Source of the DNA: Geodermatophilus arenarius
GTDB taxonomy: Bacteria > Actinomycetota > Actinomycetes > Mycobacteriales > Geodermatophilaceae
DNA length: 64,000 nucleotides
Assembly (NCBI RefSeq): GCF_042654585.1
Contig: NZ_JBHSGR010000002.1
Span: 195,522 to 259,521, forward strand
Direction of reading: 5' to 3'
Part shown: one piece after another, positions 15,943-24,461 of the stretch
Position numbering within the stretch: the stretch's first letter is position 1
Layout of the letters: each line of letters begins with the position of its first letter
Made by a program: the position numbers and the translations under genes
Notes under the pieces: model-generated
The model's database searches: none
Told to the model about the DNA's origin: nothing
What the model saw: the letters and a program-made list of their open reading frames with translations, nothing else

Positions 15943-16580
15943 CCGCGCCGGGGAGGGTGCGGCCGGTCGCCGGCCGCCGCGCCGTCGTCATCGGGCTGCC
16001 GCTGATCGCCGACGCGGTGGTCGCCGAGCTGGCCGCGGCGGGAGCGGTGGTCGAGCAGGTGGCCTCCGCGCGGGAGGTGCTCGCGGCCGCCGACGGCGTG
16101 CGCGAGCGGCTGGGCGGCGTCGACCTGGTGGTGGCCGTGCTGGGCGGCGTCGGCGGGGGCCCGTTCGGGCTGTCACCGGCCGAGCGGTGGGCGGAGGTCA
16201 TCGAGCAGGGCGCCGGCGACGCGGTGCTGGCGGCGCGCGCGTTCCTCGACGACCTGCTGACCGCGGCGGCCAACGACTCCGCCGCCGACCTGGTGCTGGT
16301 CGGGTCGGCGGCGGCGTCGGAGCTGGTGCCGGCGTTCGCCGTGCACGCCGCCACGGCCGCCGGCGCCGCCCAGCTCGCCCGCACGCTGCGGCTGGAGCTC
16401 GGCGGCACCCTGGTGCGGGTGCGGCACGTCGCCGTCGGCTGGGTGTCCCCCGCCGCCGCGGCCGACGGCGGGACCGCGCTGCTCCCCGAGGACGTCGCGC
16501 AGACCGTGCTGTTCACCCTCACCCTGCCGCCGACGACGAACGTCGCCGAGGTGTCGCTGCTGACGACCCGCAGCGGCTGA
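15939..16580 (+). CDS. Degenerate SDR-like protein paired with NhaA
   Basis: 213 aa, GTG start overlapping the nhaA stop. Aligns by eye with the SDR gene at 13181: AARAFLDDLLTAAANDSAADLVLVGSAAASELVPAFAVHAATAAGAAQLARTLRLELGG matches the second half of the Rossmann fold, and LPPTTNVAEVSLLTT matches the C-terminal end. The glycine-rich cofactor motif is gone (GLPLIADAVV) and the YxxxK motif reads His-A-A-T-Ala. It is probably not an enzyme. Its position after the antiporter suggests a regulatory or assembly partner; inference. Confidence 0.75.
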   Translation: MTAPGRVRPVAGRRAVVIGLPLIADAVVAELAAAGAVVEQVASAREVLAAADGVRERLGGVDLVVAVLGGVGGGPFGLSPAERWAEVIEQGAGDAVLAARAFLDDLLTAAANDSAADLVLVGSAAASELVPAFAVHAATAAGAAQLARTLRLELGGTLVRVRHVAVGWVSPAAAADGGTALLPEDVAQTVLFTLTLPPTTNVAEVSLLTTRSG

Positions 16581-16639
16581 GCGATGAGTGCGGGGGCCGG
16601 CGGCGGTCTCCCCTGCACCCCACGGCGAGGAGGCGGACG

Positions 16640-16834
16640 GTGGACGAGCGGTTCAGGGCGACCCTGCGGAGGGGCCCGGCACCCGGCGGGTGGACCTGCC
16701 TGGTGTGGCCAGAGTCGGTGCGGGTGTTCGGCACGCGCGAGCTGCCGGTGGCCGCGGCGATCCGGCGGGCCATCGGGAAGCAGGCCGGCGACGAGGTCGA
16801 GGTGCACCTGCTCGAGCGGATCGGGACCCGGTGA
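16640..16834 (+). CDS. Short DUF1905-like protein with internal deletion
   Basis: 64 aa, GTG start. Begins VDERFRATLRRGPAPGGWTCLVWP and ends IRRAIGKQAGDEVEVHLLER, the two ends of a DUF1905 domain, but the middle GTIDG... section (about 30 residues in the 92-aa homologue at 10973) is missing: VFGTRE runs straight into LPVAAAIRRA. It may be a minimal functional form or a decayed copy. The stop overlaps the next start. Confidence 0.6.
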   Translation: MDERFRATLRRGPAPGGWTCLVWPESVRVFGTRELPVAAAIRRAIGKQAGDEVEVHLLERIGTR

Positions 16835-17223
16835 GCGCGGTGTCGCCGGGGCGGGTCGCGGTCGCGTCCGCGGCCGCGTTCGTGGCGAGCTCGGCCTGGT
16901 ACACGGCCTTCGGCGAGCGGCTGGCCCGCCTCGACGAGGCCTACGCGCAGCCCGGCCCGTCCCCGGCGGCGGTCGCGCCGGTGGAGCTGGCGCGCAGCGG
17001 GGTGGTGGCGGCCGCGGTGTCGGTGCTCGCCGACCGGCTGCCGGCCCGCGGCCCGCGCTCGGCGCTCACGCTCGGCGCCGGGCTGTGGGCGGCGTTCCCG
17101 CTGGTCCTGCTCACCGGCTCGGTCGTCCACGAGAAGGTGCCCTGGCAGCAGGCCGCGATCCACGCCGGCGACTGGCTGGTCAAGCTGCTGCTGGTCTCCG
17201 CCGTCGTCGGCCGCGACGGCTGA
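16831..17223 (+). CDS. DUF1761-like membrane protein
   Basis: 130 aa, GTG start in a GTGA overlap. Four hydrophobic segments: VAVASAAAFVASSAWYTAFG near the N-terminus, VELARSGVVAAAVSVLA, ALTLGAGLWAAFPLVLLTG and AAIHAGDWLVKLLLVSAVVG. The early SAWYTAFG is the family signature region. Function unknown. A strong convergent hairpin follows. Confidence 0.65.
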   Translation: MSAVSPGRVAVASAAAFVASSAWYTAFGERLARLDEAYAQPGPSPAAVAPVELARSGVVAAAVSVLADRLPARGPRSALTLGAGLWAAFPLVLLTGSVVHEKVPWQQAAIHAGDWLVKLLLVSAVVGRDG

Positions 17224-17278
17224 GCGGGTGCGCCCGGGCCGCGTTCCGGCGCCCGGGGTGCGGCGCCGGCGCACCCGC
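17224..17278. terminator. Bidirectional terminator between convergent genes
   Basis: GCGGGTGCGCC (17224-17234) pairs perfectly with GGCGCACCCGC (17268-17278), and the 33-base interior can form an additional CGGGC/GCCCG stem. It lies between the DUF1761 gene (+) and the AraC gene (-), so it can stop both. Confidence 0.7.
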
Positions 17279-17284
17279 CCGCGG

Positions 17285-18250
17285 TCAGCCGGCGGCGGCC
17301 CCCGCCCGTGAGCGGTCCCGCCACTCCCGCGGGCTGACGCCGTACCCCGCCCGGAACCGGCGGGCGAAGTAGGAGGCGTCGGTGAAGCCCCAGCGCCGGG
17401 CGACCGCGGCGATCGAGCGGTCGCCCGGCCGGGCCAGCTCGGCCCGGGCGCCCTCCAGCCGCTGCGCGATGACCTCCTGCTCGAGGCTGAACCCGGCCGC
17501 GGCGCAGATCCGGTACAGCTGCCGCACCGACACCGCGTGCGCCCGCGCGATGCGCTCGGCGTCCAGGTCCGGCTCGGTCAGGTGCCGGCGCACGTAGCCG
17601 CGCACCCGGGCCGGCAGTGTCTCGCCGAGCACGTCGTCGGCACCGCGGGCGCCGTCGGCGGCCGAGGCCAGCAGCGCGCGGGCCAGGTCGACCGTCGCCG
17701 ACGCCAGCGAGTGCACCAGCGGCTCCGCGGCCAGCAGCGCGACGTCGCGGGTCAGCCGGGTGACGTGCGCGCGCACCAGGCCGTGGAGAGGGCTGCGCGC
17801 GGCGACCGGCAGGGCCCGCCGGACGGTGTCGATCGGCAGGCCGAGGGAGGCGGCCGGGATGCGCAGCGCCCGGCACACGCCCCGCCCGGACCAGGCGTAC
17901 TCGTAGGGCGACGACACCTCGCTGAACGACAGCTCGCCGGCGGCCACCAGCCGGCGGGAGCCGAACTGCTCCTGCCGGGCGGTGCCGGCCTCCTGCACGG
18001 CGAGGGAGAGCACCGGCTCCGAGTCGGCGCGCGCGTGGCGGGCGGTGCGCAGCAGGGTCACCTCGCCGGTCAGGTCCAGCCGCAGCACCGAGACACCCGC
18101 CAGGTCCCAGCCGTCGAGGCGGGCACGGGCGGGCGCCGAGGGGTCGGGGAAGCGGATCCGCGAGGACATCGTCGCCTCGAGCAGGTCGGCCACCCGGGCG
18201 GGACGGCGGTCGGCGGCGGCGAGGGCGTCGGTGTCGACGAGGGTGGCCAC
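17285..18250 (-). CDS. AraC-family transcriptional regulator
   Basis: 321 aa. The open frame extends upstream in a low-complexity proline/arginine stretch; GTG 18250 preceded by TGGAGG gives VATLVDTDALAAADRRPARVAD. Residues about 30-190 form the AraC-binding cupin-like domain typical of the NphR/FeaR type, and about 215-310 the double helix-turn-helix (ERIARAHAVSVRQLYRICAA; IAAVARRWGFTDASYFARRFRAGYGVSPREWR). It is divergent from the alpha/beta hydrolase at 18476 with a 225-base shared promoter region, so that hydrolase is the likely target. Confidence 0.85.
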   Translation of the reverse strand: MATLVDTDALAAADRRPARVADLLEATMSSRIRFPDPSAPARARLDGWDLAGVSVLRLDLTGEVTLLRTARHARADSEPVLSLAVQEAGTARQEQFGSRRLVAAGELSFSEVSSPYEYAWSGRGVCRALRIPAASLGLPIDTVRRALPVAARSPLHGLVRAHVTRLTRDVALLAAEPLVHSLASATVDLARALLASAADGARGADDVLGETLPARVRGYVRRHLTEPDLDAERIARAHAVSVRQLYRICAAAGFSLEQEVIAQRLEGARAELARPGDRSIAAVARRWGFTDASYFARRFRAGYGVSPREWRDRSRAGAAAG

Positions 18251-18475
18251 GGGGCCTCCAGGGTCGGCAGCGGGTCGGCGGGCAGGTCGGCGTCGTCGCC
18301 TGGGCCGATCCTGGCCGGGAGCGGGAGGCGGCGGAAGGCCGTCGCCCCGGCGGGCTCGGCAGCCTGGGTCCGGCACCGGTCACGCAGGGCACAGCCGCCG
18401 TCGCGGGTGCGCCCCTAGCGTCCGCGGCGTCCGCGGCCCGGTCGGGTGGCCGCACCCCGCTCCCGGAGGACCACC

Positions 18476-19315
18476 GTGACCGCTGCCGCCCCCGTCCCCG
18501 TCGTCTTCGTGCACGGCCTCTGGCTGCACGCGAGCAGCTGGGCGCCGTGGCTGGAGCTGTTCGCCGCCCGCGGCTACGACCCAGTCGCGCCGGGCTGGCC
18601 GGGCGAGCCGGCCACCGCCGAGGAGGCGCGGGCGCACCCTGGGGCGGTCGCCGGCGTGGGCATCGGCGACGTCACGCAGCACCACGCCGACGTCATCGCG
18701 GGGCTGCCCGCGGCACCGGTGGTGGTGGGCCACTCGTTCGGCGGGCTGGTCGCGCAGAAGCTGCACGGGATGGGCCTGACCCGCGCCTGCGTGGCGCTCT
18801 CGCCCGCGCAGTTCCGCGGCAACCTGGTGCTGCCGCCGGCGCAGCTGCGCACGGCCTGGCCGGTGCTCTCGCGCCCCGGTCTGCGGACGGGCACCTGGGC
18901 GCACACGCGGGACAGCTGGGCGCGCGCCTTCGCCAGCGCGGTGCCGCGCGAGGAGGCCGACCGTCTCTGGGACGCGTACGCGATCCCCTCCCCCGCGCGG
19001 CCGCTGTTCCAGGCGGGGTCCGCCGCGTTCACGCCGCGCAGCGAGGCCGCCGTCGAGACCCGGCGGGAGCGCGGGCCGGTGCTGCTCGTGGCCGCCGGGC
19101 TGGACCGCACCGTGCCGGCCGCCGGCGTCCGCGCCGCGTACCGCATCCAGCGGCGGCACGGCACCGGCGTCACCGAGCTGCTCACCTTCCCCGACCGCGG
19201 CCACTCCCTCGCCGCCGACTCCGGCTGGGCGGAGGTGGCCGGCGCCGCCCTGGACTTCCTCGCCCGCCACGGCGTCGGCGCGCCGTCCCCCGAGCCGGTG
19301 GAGGGCGTCCGCTGA
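18476..19315 (+). CDS. Alpha/beta hydrolase
   Basis: 279 aa; GTG start with GGAGG seven bases upstream. HG oxyanion motif VVFVHGLWLHASSW, nucleophile elbow VVGHSFGGLVAQ (Ser near residue 86), an acid position in LLVAAGLDRTVP and the catalytic His in TFPDRGHSLAAD. It belongs to the non-haem chloroperoxidase/esterase-like group. Substrate unknown. It is probably controlled by the divergent AraC regulator. Confidence 0.82.
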   Translation: MTAAAPVPVVFVHGLWLHASSWAPWLELFAARGYDPVAPGWPGEPATAEEARAHPGAVAGVGIGDVTQHHADVIAGLPAAPVVVGHSFGGLVAQKLHGMGLTRACVALSPAQFRGNLVLPPAQLRTAWPVLSRPGLRTGTWAHTRDSWARAFASAVPREEADRLWDAYAIPSPARPLFQAGSAAFTPRSEAAVETRRERGPVLLVAAGLDRTVPAAGVRAAYRIQRRHGTGVTELLTFPDRGHSLAADSGWAEVAGAALDFLARHGVGAPSPEPVEGVR

Positions 19316-19440
19316 GGTCCGGACCGGCCTCCGCGACCTCCCGTGATCGGCACGGGTGGGGCCGCGACCAGCGGGGTAGGGCCGCCCGGACGGCAGCGCC
19401 GGGCCACCCCGGCCCGGCCCCGAGAAGTGGGGAGGCGACC

Positions 19441-20754
19441 ATGGCACTGCCCGAACGGGACTCAGTTGTCGACTGGGTCGGCAGGACGGTGGTCGACCGG
19501 CACGGCGCGGAGATCGGCACGGTGACGCACCTGCTCGCCGACGAGGGAACCGGCCGGCCGGAGTGGCTGTACGCGGACATGGCCGGCACGACCGTCGTCG
19601 TCCCGCTGTTCGACGCCACCGGCGAGGGCGACCGGGTGCAGGTGGTGGTCGACCGCGGGCTGGTCGACGGCGCCCCGCGCTTCGGCGACAGCCGCGAGCT
19701 GACCACCGAGCAGGAGTCCGCGCTGTACCGGCACTACGGCATCGAGGCGAGCACCGAGACCTCCGAGACCCTGCTGCCGGCGCCCGACGCGGAGCCGCCG
19801 GCGACCACTGCCGTGGCGGTGTCCGGCGAGGAGGTGGCGCCCCTGCCCACCCCGGACGCCGACGAGGAGCTCCCGCCCCCGCCACCGGTGGCCCAGCCCG
19901 GCGACGAGGACTTCGGCCGCGCCGACGAGCCCCAGGGCCGGTCGCTGGCCGCCCGCGCCGGCGGGGCCGCGGGCGGGCTGGCCGCGCTGCGGGCGCTCGG
20001 CGGGCTGCTGTTCGCGGTGCTGCGGCGGCGCCGGCAGCCGGCCGCCACGGTGTCCCGCCGCGCCCGCCGCGGGGGCAAGGCCGCCCGGCGGACCGGGCGG
20101 AAGGCCGCCCGGCAGGCCCGGGCGGTGCCGGCGGTCGGACGGGCGCGGGTGGAGCACCTCGTGGCCGCGGCCGTCCCGGTGGTCACCGACGCCGCCTCGT
20201 CGGTGCGGGAGGCCGCCCGCGGCGGCGCGTCCGCGGCCGGGCCCGTCCTGGCCAACGCCGCGCACCTCGTCAGCGAGGCCGCCCGCGGTGTCGGCGAGGC
20301 CGCCCGCGGCGGCGCGTCCGCGGCCGGGCCCGTCCTGGCGACCGCCGCCCAGCGCGTCGGCGAAGTGACCCGGACCGGCGCCGCGGCGGCCGCTCCCCTG
20401 CTGGCCACCACGGGCCAGGCGCTGCAGACCGGCGCCAGCGTCGGTGCGGAGGCCGCGAAGCAGGCCCTCGACGCCCTCCCGGAGCTCACGTCCACGGTGG
20501 TCTCCCGGGCCACCGAGGCCGGCGCCGAGATCGGGCAGGCCGCCCTCCGCGCGGCCGCCAGGGTCGGTGGCGCGGTCGAGGCGGTGCCCGAGGAGGTCGC
20601 CGAGGTCGGCCACCGCATCCGGAAGCGGGGTCGGCGCGTCGCCCGCCTCACCTCGCTCGGGGCCGGCCTGGGCACCGGCTACGTCGTCGGCGCCCGCTAC
20701 GGCGACTACGGGCAGATCCAGCAGGCCGCCGCGCGCGTCACCGGCCGGGGCTGA
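19441..20754 (+). CDS. PRC-barrel-like protein with Ala/Gly-rich helical tail
   Basis: 437 aa, ATG start with GTGGGGAGG upstream. Residues about 8-95 (VVDWVGRTVVDRHGAEIGTVTHLLADEGTGRPEWLYADM ... ELTTEQESALYRHYGI) resemble a PRC-barrel domain. A proline/acid-rich linker follows, then a basic segment (RRRRQPAATVSRRARRGGKAARRTGRK) and long amphipathic Ala-rich helices resembling YtxH/apolipoprotein-like proteins. An exact 44-base direct repeat duplicates EAARGGASAAGPVLA (20209-20252, 20296-20339). It is probably a stress-related envelope or DNA/membrane-associated protein; role uncertain. Confidence 0.7.
   Translation: MALPERDSVVDWVGRTVVDRHGAEIGTVTHLLADEGTGRPEWLYADMAGTTVVVPLFDATGEGDRVQVVVDRGLVDGAPRFGDSRELTTEQESALYRHYGIEASTETSETLLPAPDAEPPATTAVAVSGEEVAPLPTPDADEELPPPPPVAQPGDEDFGRADEPQGRSLAARAGGAAGGLAALRALGGLLFAVLRRRRQPAATVSRRARRGGKAARRTGRKAARQARAVPAVGRARVEHLVAAAVPVVTDAASSVREAARGGASAAGPVLANAAHLVSEAARGVGEAARGGASAAGPVLATAAQRVGEVTRTGAAAAAPLLATTGQALQTGASVGAEAAKQALDALPELTSTVVSRATEAGAEIGQAALRAAARVGGAVEAVPEEVAEVGHRIRKRGRRVARLTSLGAGLGTGYVVGARYGDYGQIQQAAARVTGRG
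20209..20339 (+). repeat. In-frame 44-base direct repeat inside the PRC-barrel gene
   Basis: Two identical 44-base copies at 20209-20252 and 20296-20339, 87 bases (29 codons) apart, each encoding EAARGGASAAGPVLA. The spacing keeps the frame, so unequal crossover could add or remove 29-residue helical units. Confidence 0.85.
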
Positions 20755-20765
20755 CCCGTCGTCCC

Positions 20766-20807
20766 GGTGCCCCCGGGTGCAGGCTCCGTCCTGCACCCGG
20801 GGGCACC
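20766..20807 (+). terminator. Strong hairpin terminator
   Basis: An 18-base arm (20766-20783, GGTGCCCCCGGGTGCAGG) pairs perfectly with 20790-20807 across a six-base loop. It is 12 bases after the PRC-barrel gene stop and insulates it from the dhaKLM promoter. Confidence 0.85.
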
Positions 20808-20814
20808 GCCTCGT

Positions 20815-20843
20815 TGTGCCGCGGATCACATGAGCCCTAGCCT
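20815..20843 (+). promoter_or_regulatory. CRP/GlxR-like site and -10 box of dhaKLM
   Basis: TGTGC-N6-TCACA (20815-20830) differs by one base from the CRP/GlxR consensus TGTGA-N6-TCACA. Seven bases later TAGCCT (20838-20843) fits an actinobacterial -10 box, 42 bases before the dhaK ATG. The site would overlap the -35 region. Catabolite control of a dihydroxyacetone kinase is biologically sensible; binding is inferred. Confidence 0.6.
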
Positions 20844-20885
20844 CCGGGACGGTCCCTGCTCGACTCCCCCGAGGTCAGGTGCACG

Positions 20886-21884
<999 letters not shown>

Positions 21885-21886
21885 GC

Positions 21887-22519
21887 ATGGCGGTGGGCAC
21901 GGAGGACCTCACCGCCTGGCTGCGCCGGTTCGCGGAGTCCGTGCACGAGCAGCGGGACCGGCTGACCGCGCTCGACGCGGCCATCGGCGACGCCGACCAC
22001 GGCGCCAACATGGACCGCGGCATGACCGCCGTCGTCGCCACGCTGGACGAGTCGCCGCCGGCCGACGCCGCGGCGCTGCTCAAGAAGACCGGCGCCACCC
22101 TGGTGAGCAAGGTCGGCGGGGCCAGCGGCCCGCTGTACGGCACGCTGTTCCTGCGGATGGCCGGCGCGGCCGGCGACGGCGACCTCGACGACGCCGCGTT
22201 CGCGCGGGCGCTGCGCGCGGGCCTGGACGGCGTGGTCGCCCGGGGCAGGGCCGAGCCCGGCGACAAGACGATGGTCGACGCGCTCGGCCCGGCCTGCGAC
22301 GCCCTCGACGCCGCGGTGGAGGCGGGCAAGCCGCTGGCCGACGCGCTCGCCGCGGCGGCGGACGCGGCGGCGCAGGGCCGGGACGCGACCGTGCCGATGG
22401 TCGCCCGCAAGGGCCGGGCCAGCTACCTCGGCGAGCGCAGCGCCGGGCACCAGGACCCGGGGGCGACGTCGACGGCGCTGCTGGTCGAGGCCGCCGCGGC
22501 GACCCTGGGACGCTCGTGA
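21887..22519 (+). CDS. dhaL: Dihydroxyacetone kinase ADP-binding subunit DhaL
   Basis: 210 aa; ATG three bases after the dhaK stop. The Mg-binding aspartates lie in LDAAIGDADHGANMDRG, and SKVGGASGPLYGTLF plus DKTMVDAL line the nucleotide site. DhaL carries a tightly bound ADP that is rephosphorylated by DhaM and passes phosphate to DhaK-bound dihydroxyacetone. Its stop overlaps the dhaM start. Confidence 0.95.
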   Translation: MAVGTEDLTAWLRRFAESVHEQRDRLTALDAAIGDADHGANMDRGMTAVVATLDESPPADAAALLKKTGATLVSKVGGASGPLYGTLFLRMAGAAGDGDLDDAAFARALRAGLDGVVARGRAEPGDKTMVDALGPACDALDAAVEAGKPLADALAAAADAAAQGRDATVPMVARKGRASYLGERSAGHQDPGATSTALLVEAAAATLGRS

Positions 22520-22923
22520 GCGTCGGCCTCGTCGTCGTCTCGCACAGCCGGGCGCTGGCCGACGCCGCCGTCGAGCTCGCGCGGCAGATGCTGCCCGGGC
22601 GGGAGCTGGCGATCGCGGTCGCCGCGGGCACCGAGGACGGCGGGCTCGGCACCGACGCCGCCGCGGTGGCCGACGCGGTCGGGCAGGCCGACTCCGGTGA
22701 CGGCGTCGTCGTGCTCATGGACCTCGGCAGCGCGGTGCTCTCGGCCGAGACCGCGCTGGAGTTCCTCGACGACGACGTCCGGTCGCGGGTGACCCTCTCC
22801 CCCGCGCCGCTGGTGGAGGGGCTGGTCGGCGCGGTCGTGCTGGCGTCGACCGGTGCCTCCCGCGAGCAGGTCGCCGCCGAGGCCGAGCGGGGGCTGGCGC
22901 CCAAGCAGGCGCACCTGGCGTGA
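22516..22923 (+). CDS. dhaM: PTS-dependent DHA phosphotransferase subunit DhaM (EIIA domain only)
   Basis: 135 aa, GTG start in a four-base overlap. EIIA-mannose-like fold with the phosphorylated histidine in VVVSHSRALADAA (about His10) and GVVVLMDLGSAVLSAETALE. Unlike E. coli DhaM it has no fused HPr or EI domains, so it must take phosphate from a general HPr encoded elsewhere. Confidence 0.92.
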   Translation: MSVGLVVVSHSRALADAAVELARQMLPGRELAIAVAAGTEDGGLGTDAAAVADAVGQADSGDGVVVLMDLGSAVLSAETALEFLDDDVRSRVTLSPAPLVEGLVGAVVLASTGASREQVAAEAERGLAPKQAHLA

Positions 22924-22984
22924 CGGCTGGGACGCACGGGACGGCGGCCTTCCCACGGGGACGCCGCCGGCCGATGAGCCGGGC

Positions 22985-23320
22985 ATGCGCGCCAGCCACG
23001 TCGCCACCGCACTCGCCGCCTTCACCGCCGGCCTGACCGCCGCGTCCGCGCTGCACCGCCGCGCCGGCCGCCCGGTCCCGGCTCCCCTCGTCCACACCGG
23101 GGTCGACACCGCCGTCGAGCCGGCCGCGCCGGCCCGGACGCGGGACGCCGTCGTCCTCCCCTTCCCCCGCCCGGCGCTGCCCGCCGAGCAGGTCGTCGAG
23201 CAGCCCGCCGCCCGGCCGGCCCGCTGCGGCGACACCGGCGGCGTCACGAGGGCCGGCGCACCCTGCGCCGCCCGCGCCACCAGCGGCGGCCGCTGCCACC
23301 ACCACCCGCTGGCCGCCTGA
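22985..23320 (+). CDS. Small protein with N-terminal membrane segment and C-terminal zinc-knuckle motif
   Basis: 111 aa, ATG start; no strong ribosome site. The N-terminus MRASHVATALAAFTAGLTAASAL is a possible signal/anchor. After a proline-rich linker the tail has Cys in RCGDTGG, AGAPCAAR and GGRCHHHP, the CG...G.PC...G..C..H pattern seen in short actinobacterial zinc-binding tails. I do not know its function. It follows dhaKLM by 61 bases, so it could be read through from that operon. Confidence 0.5.
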   Translation: MRASHVATALAAFTAGLTAASALHRRAGRPVPAPLVHTGVDTAVEPAAPARTRDAVVLPFPRPALPAEQVVEQPAARPARCGDTGGVTRAGAPCAARATSGGRCHHHPLAA

Positions 23321-23375
23321 TCCCGTCGGTCCCCCGCGGTAGACAGCGGGGGTGGGCGCGCGCCGGGGAGCCGAG

Positions 23376-24461
23376 GTGCTCGACCGGCGCGCGCTCGGCC
23401 GCGCCACGCTCGCCCGGCAGCTGCTGCTCCGGCGGGACGGGCGCGGCGTCCTCGACGCGGTCGGCCACCTGGTCGGCCTGCAGGCGCAGGAGCCGCAGGA
23501 GCCCTTCGTCGGGCTGTGGTCGCGGCTGACGGCGTTCCGGCCGGCCGGGCTCGACGACCTGCTGGAGTCGCGCCGCGTCGTCCGCACGCTGCTCATGCGC
23601 CGGACGCTGCACCTGGTCACCGCCGGGGACTGCCTGCGCCTGCGGCCGGTGCACCGGTCGATGCTCGTCGCCCGGGCGCGCGGCACCCTCGGGCGCCGGC
23701 TGCCCGGCGTGGAGTTCGGCGAGCTCGCCGCGGCCGGGGAACCGCGGTTCGCCGAGGCGCCGCGGCTGCTGTCCGAGGTCGGCCGGCTGGTCGGCGACCG
23801 CTGGCCGGACGCCGCGGCCCGCGACCTCGGCGACGCGCTGTCCAGCCTGGTGCCGCTGGTGCAGGTCCCGCCGCGCGGACTGTGGCGGCAGCGCGCCCCC
23901 GCCCGGAACACCACGGTGCGCGCCTGGCTGGGGCGCGACGTCGAGGACGGGCCGCCCGACGACGTCCTCGACGACCTGGTGCTGCGCTACCTGCGCGCGT
24001 ACGGGCCGGCGGCGACCGCGGACCTGCGGTCCTGGAGCGGACTGGGCGGCCTCCCGGCGGTGGTCGCCCGGCTGCGGCCGCGACTGCGGACCTCCCGCGA
24101 CGAGCGCGGCCGCGAGCTGCTCGACGTCCCCGACGGCCTCCTCCCCGACCGCGACGAGCCCGCGCCGGTGCGCTTCCTGCCCGCGTTCGACAACGCGGTC
24201 CTCGGCTACGACGACCGGTCCCGCCTGATCGCCGACGAGCACCGCGGCCTGAGCGTGACCGGAGCCCGCTTCGTCCTGGTCGACGGCACCGTGGCCGCCA
24301 CCTGGACGACCCGCGACCGGGACGACGGCGGCGTGGCGGTGACCGTGCAGCCGCTGCGGCGGCTCACGCCGGCCGAGCGGGACGACGTCGAGGCCGAGGG
24401 CACCGCCCTCGCCGCCTTCCTCGGCGACGGCGTACCGGGACCGGCCGAGGTGACCCGGTGA
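23376..24461 (+). CDS. Winged-helix DNA-binding domain protein (HTH_42 family)
   Basis: 361 aa from GTG 23376, which has GGGGAG six bases upstream and gives the usual N-terminus VLDRRALGRATLARQLLLRR. GTG 23352, 24 bases upstream behind a possible TAGACA -10 box, is an alternative leaderless start. The family pattern runs HLVGLQAQEPQEPFVGLWSR, LMRRTLHLVTAGD, DLRSWSGLGGL and PAFDNAVLGYDDRSRLI. E. coli YcaQ, of this superfamily, is a DNA interstrand-crosslink glycosylase, so a DNA repair role is possible. Its TGA abuts the TCA of the next gene, making TGATCA. Confidence 0.8.
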   Translation: MLDRRALGRATLARQLLLRRDGRGVLDAVGHLVGLQAQEPQEPFVGLWSRLTAFRPAGLDDLLESRRVVRTLLMRRTLHLVTAGDCLRLRPVHRSMLVARARGTLGRRLPGVEFGELAAAGEPRFAEAPRLLSEVGRLVGDRWPDAAARDLGDALSSLVPLVQVPPRGLWRQRAPARNTTVRAWLGRDVEDGPPDDVLDDLVLRYLRAYGPAATADLRSWSGLGGLPAVVARLRPRLRTSRDERGRELLDVPDGLLPDRDEPAPVRFLPAFDNAVLGYDDRSRLIADEHRGLSVTGARFVLVDGTVAATWTTRDRDDGGVAVTVQPLRRLTPAERDDVEAEGTALAAFLGDGVPGPAEVTR

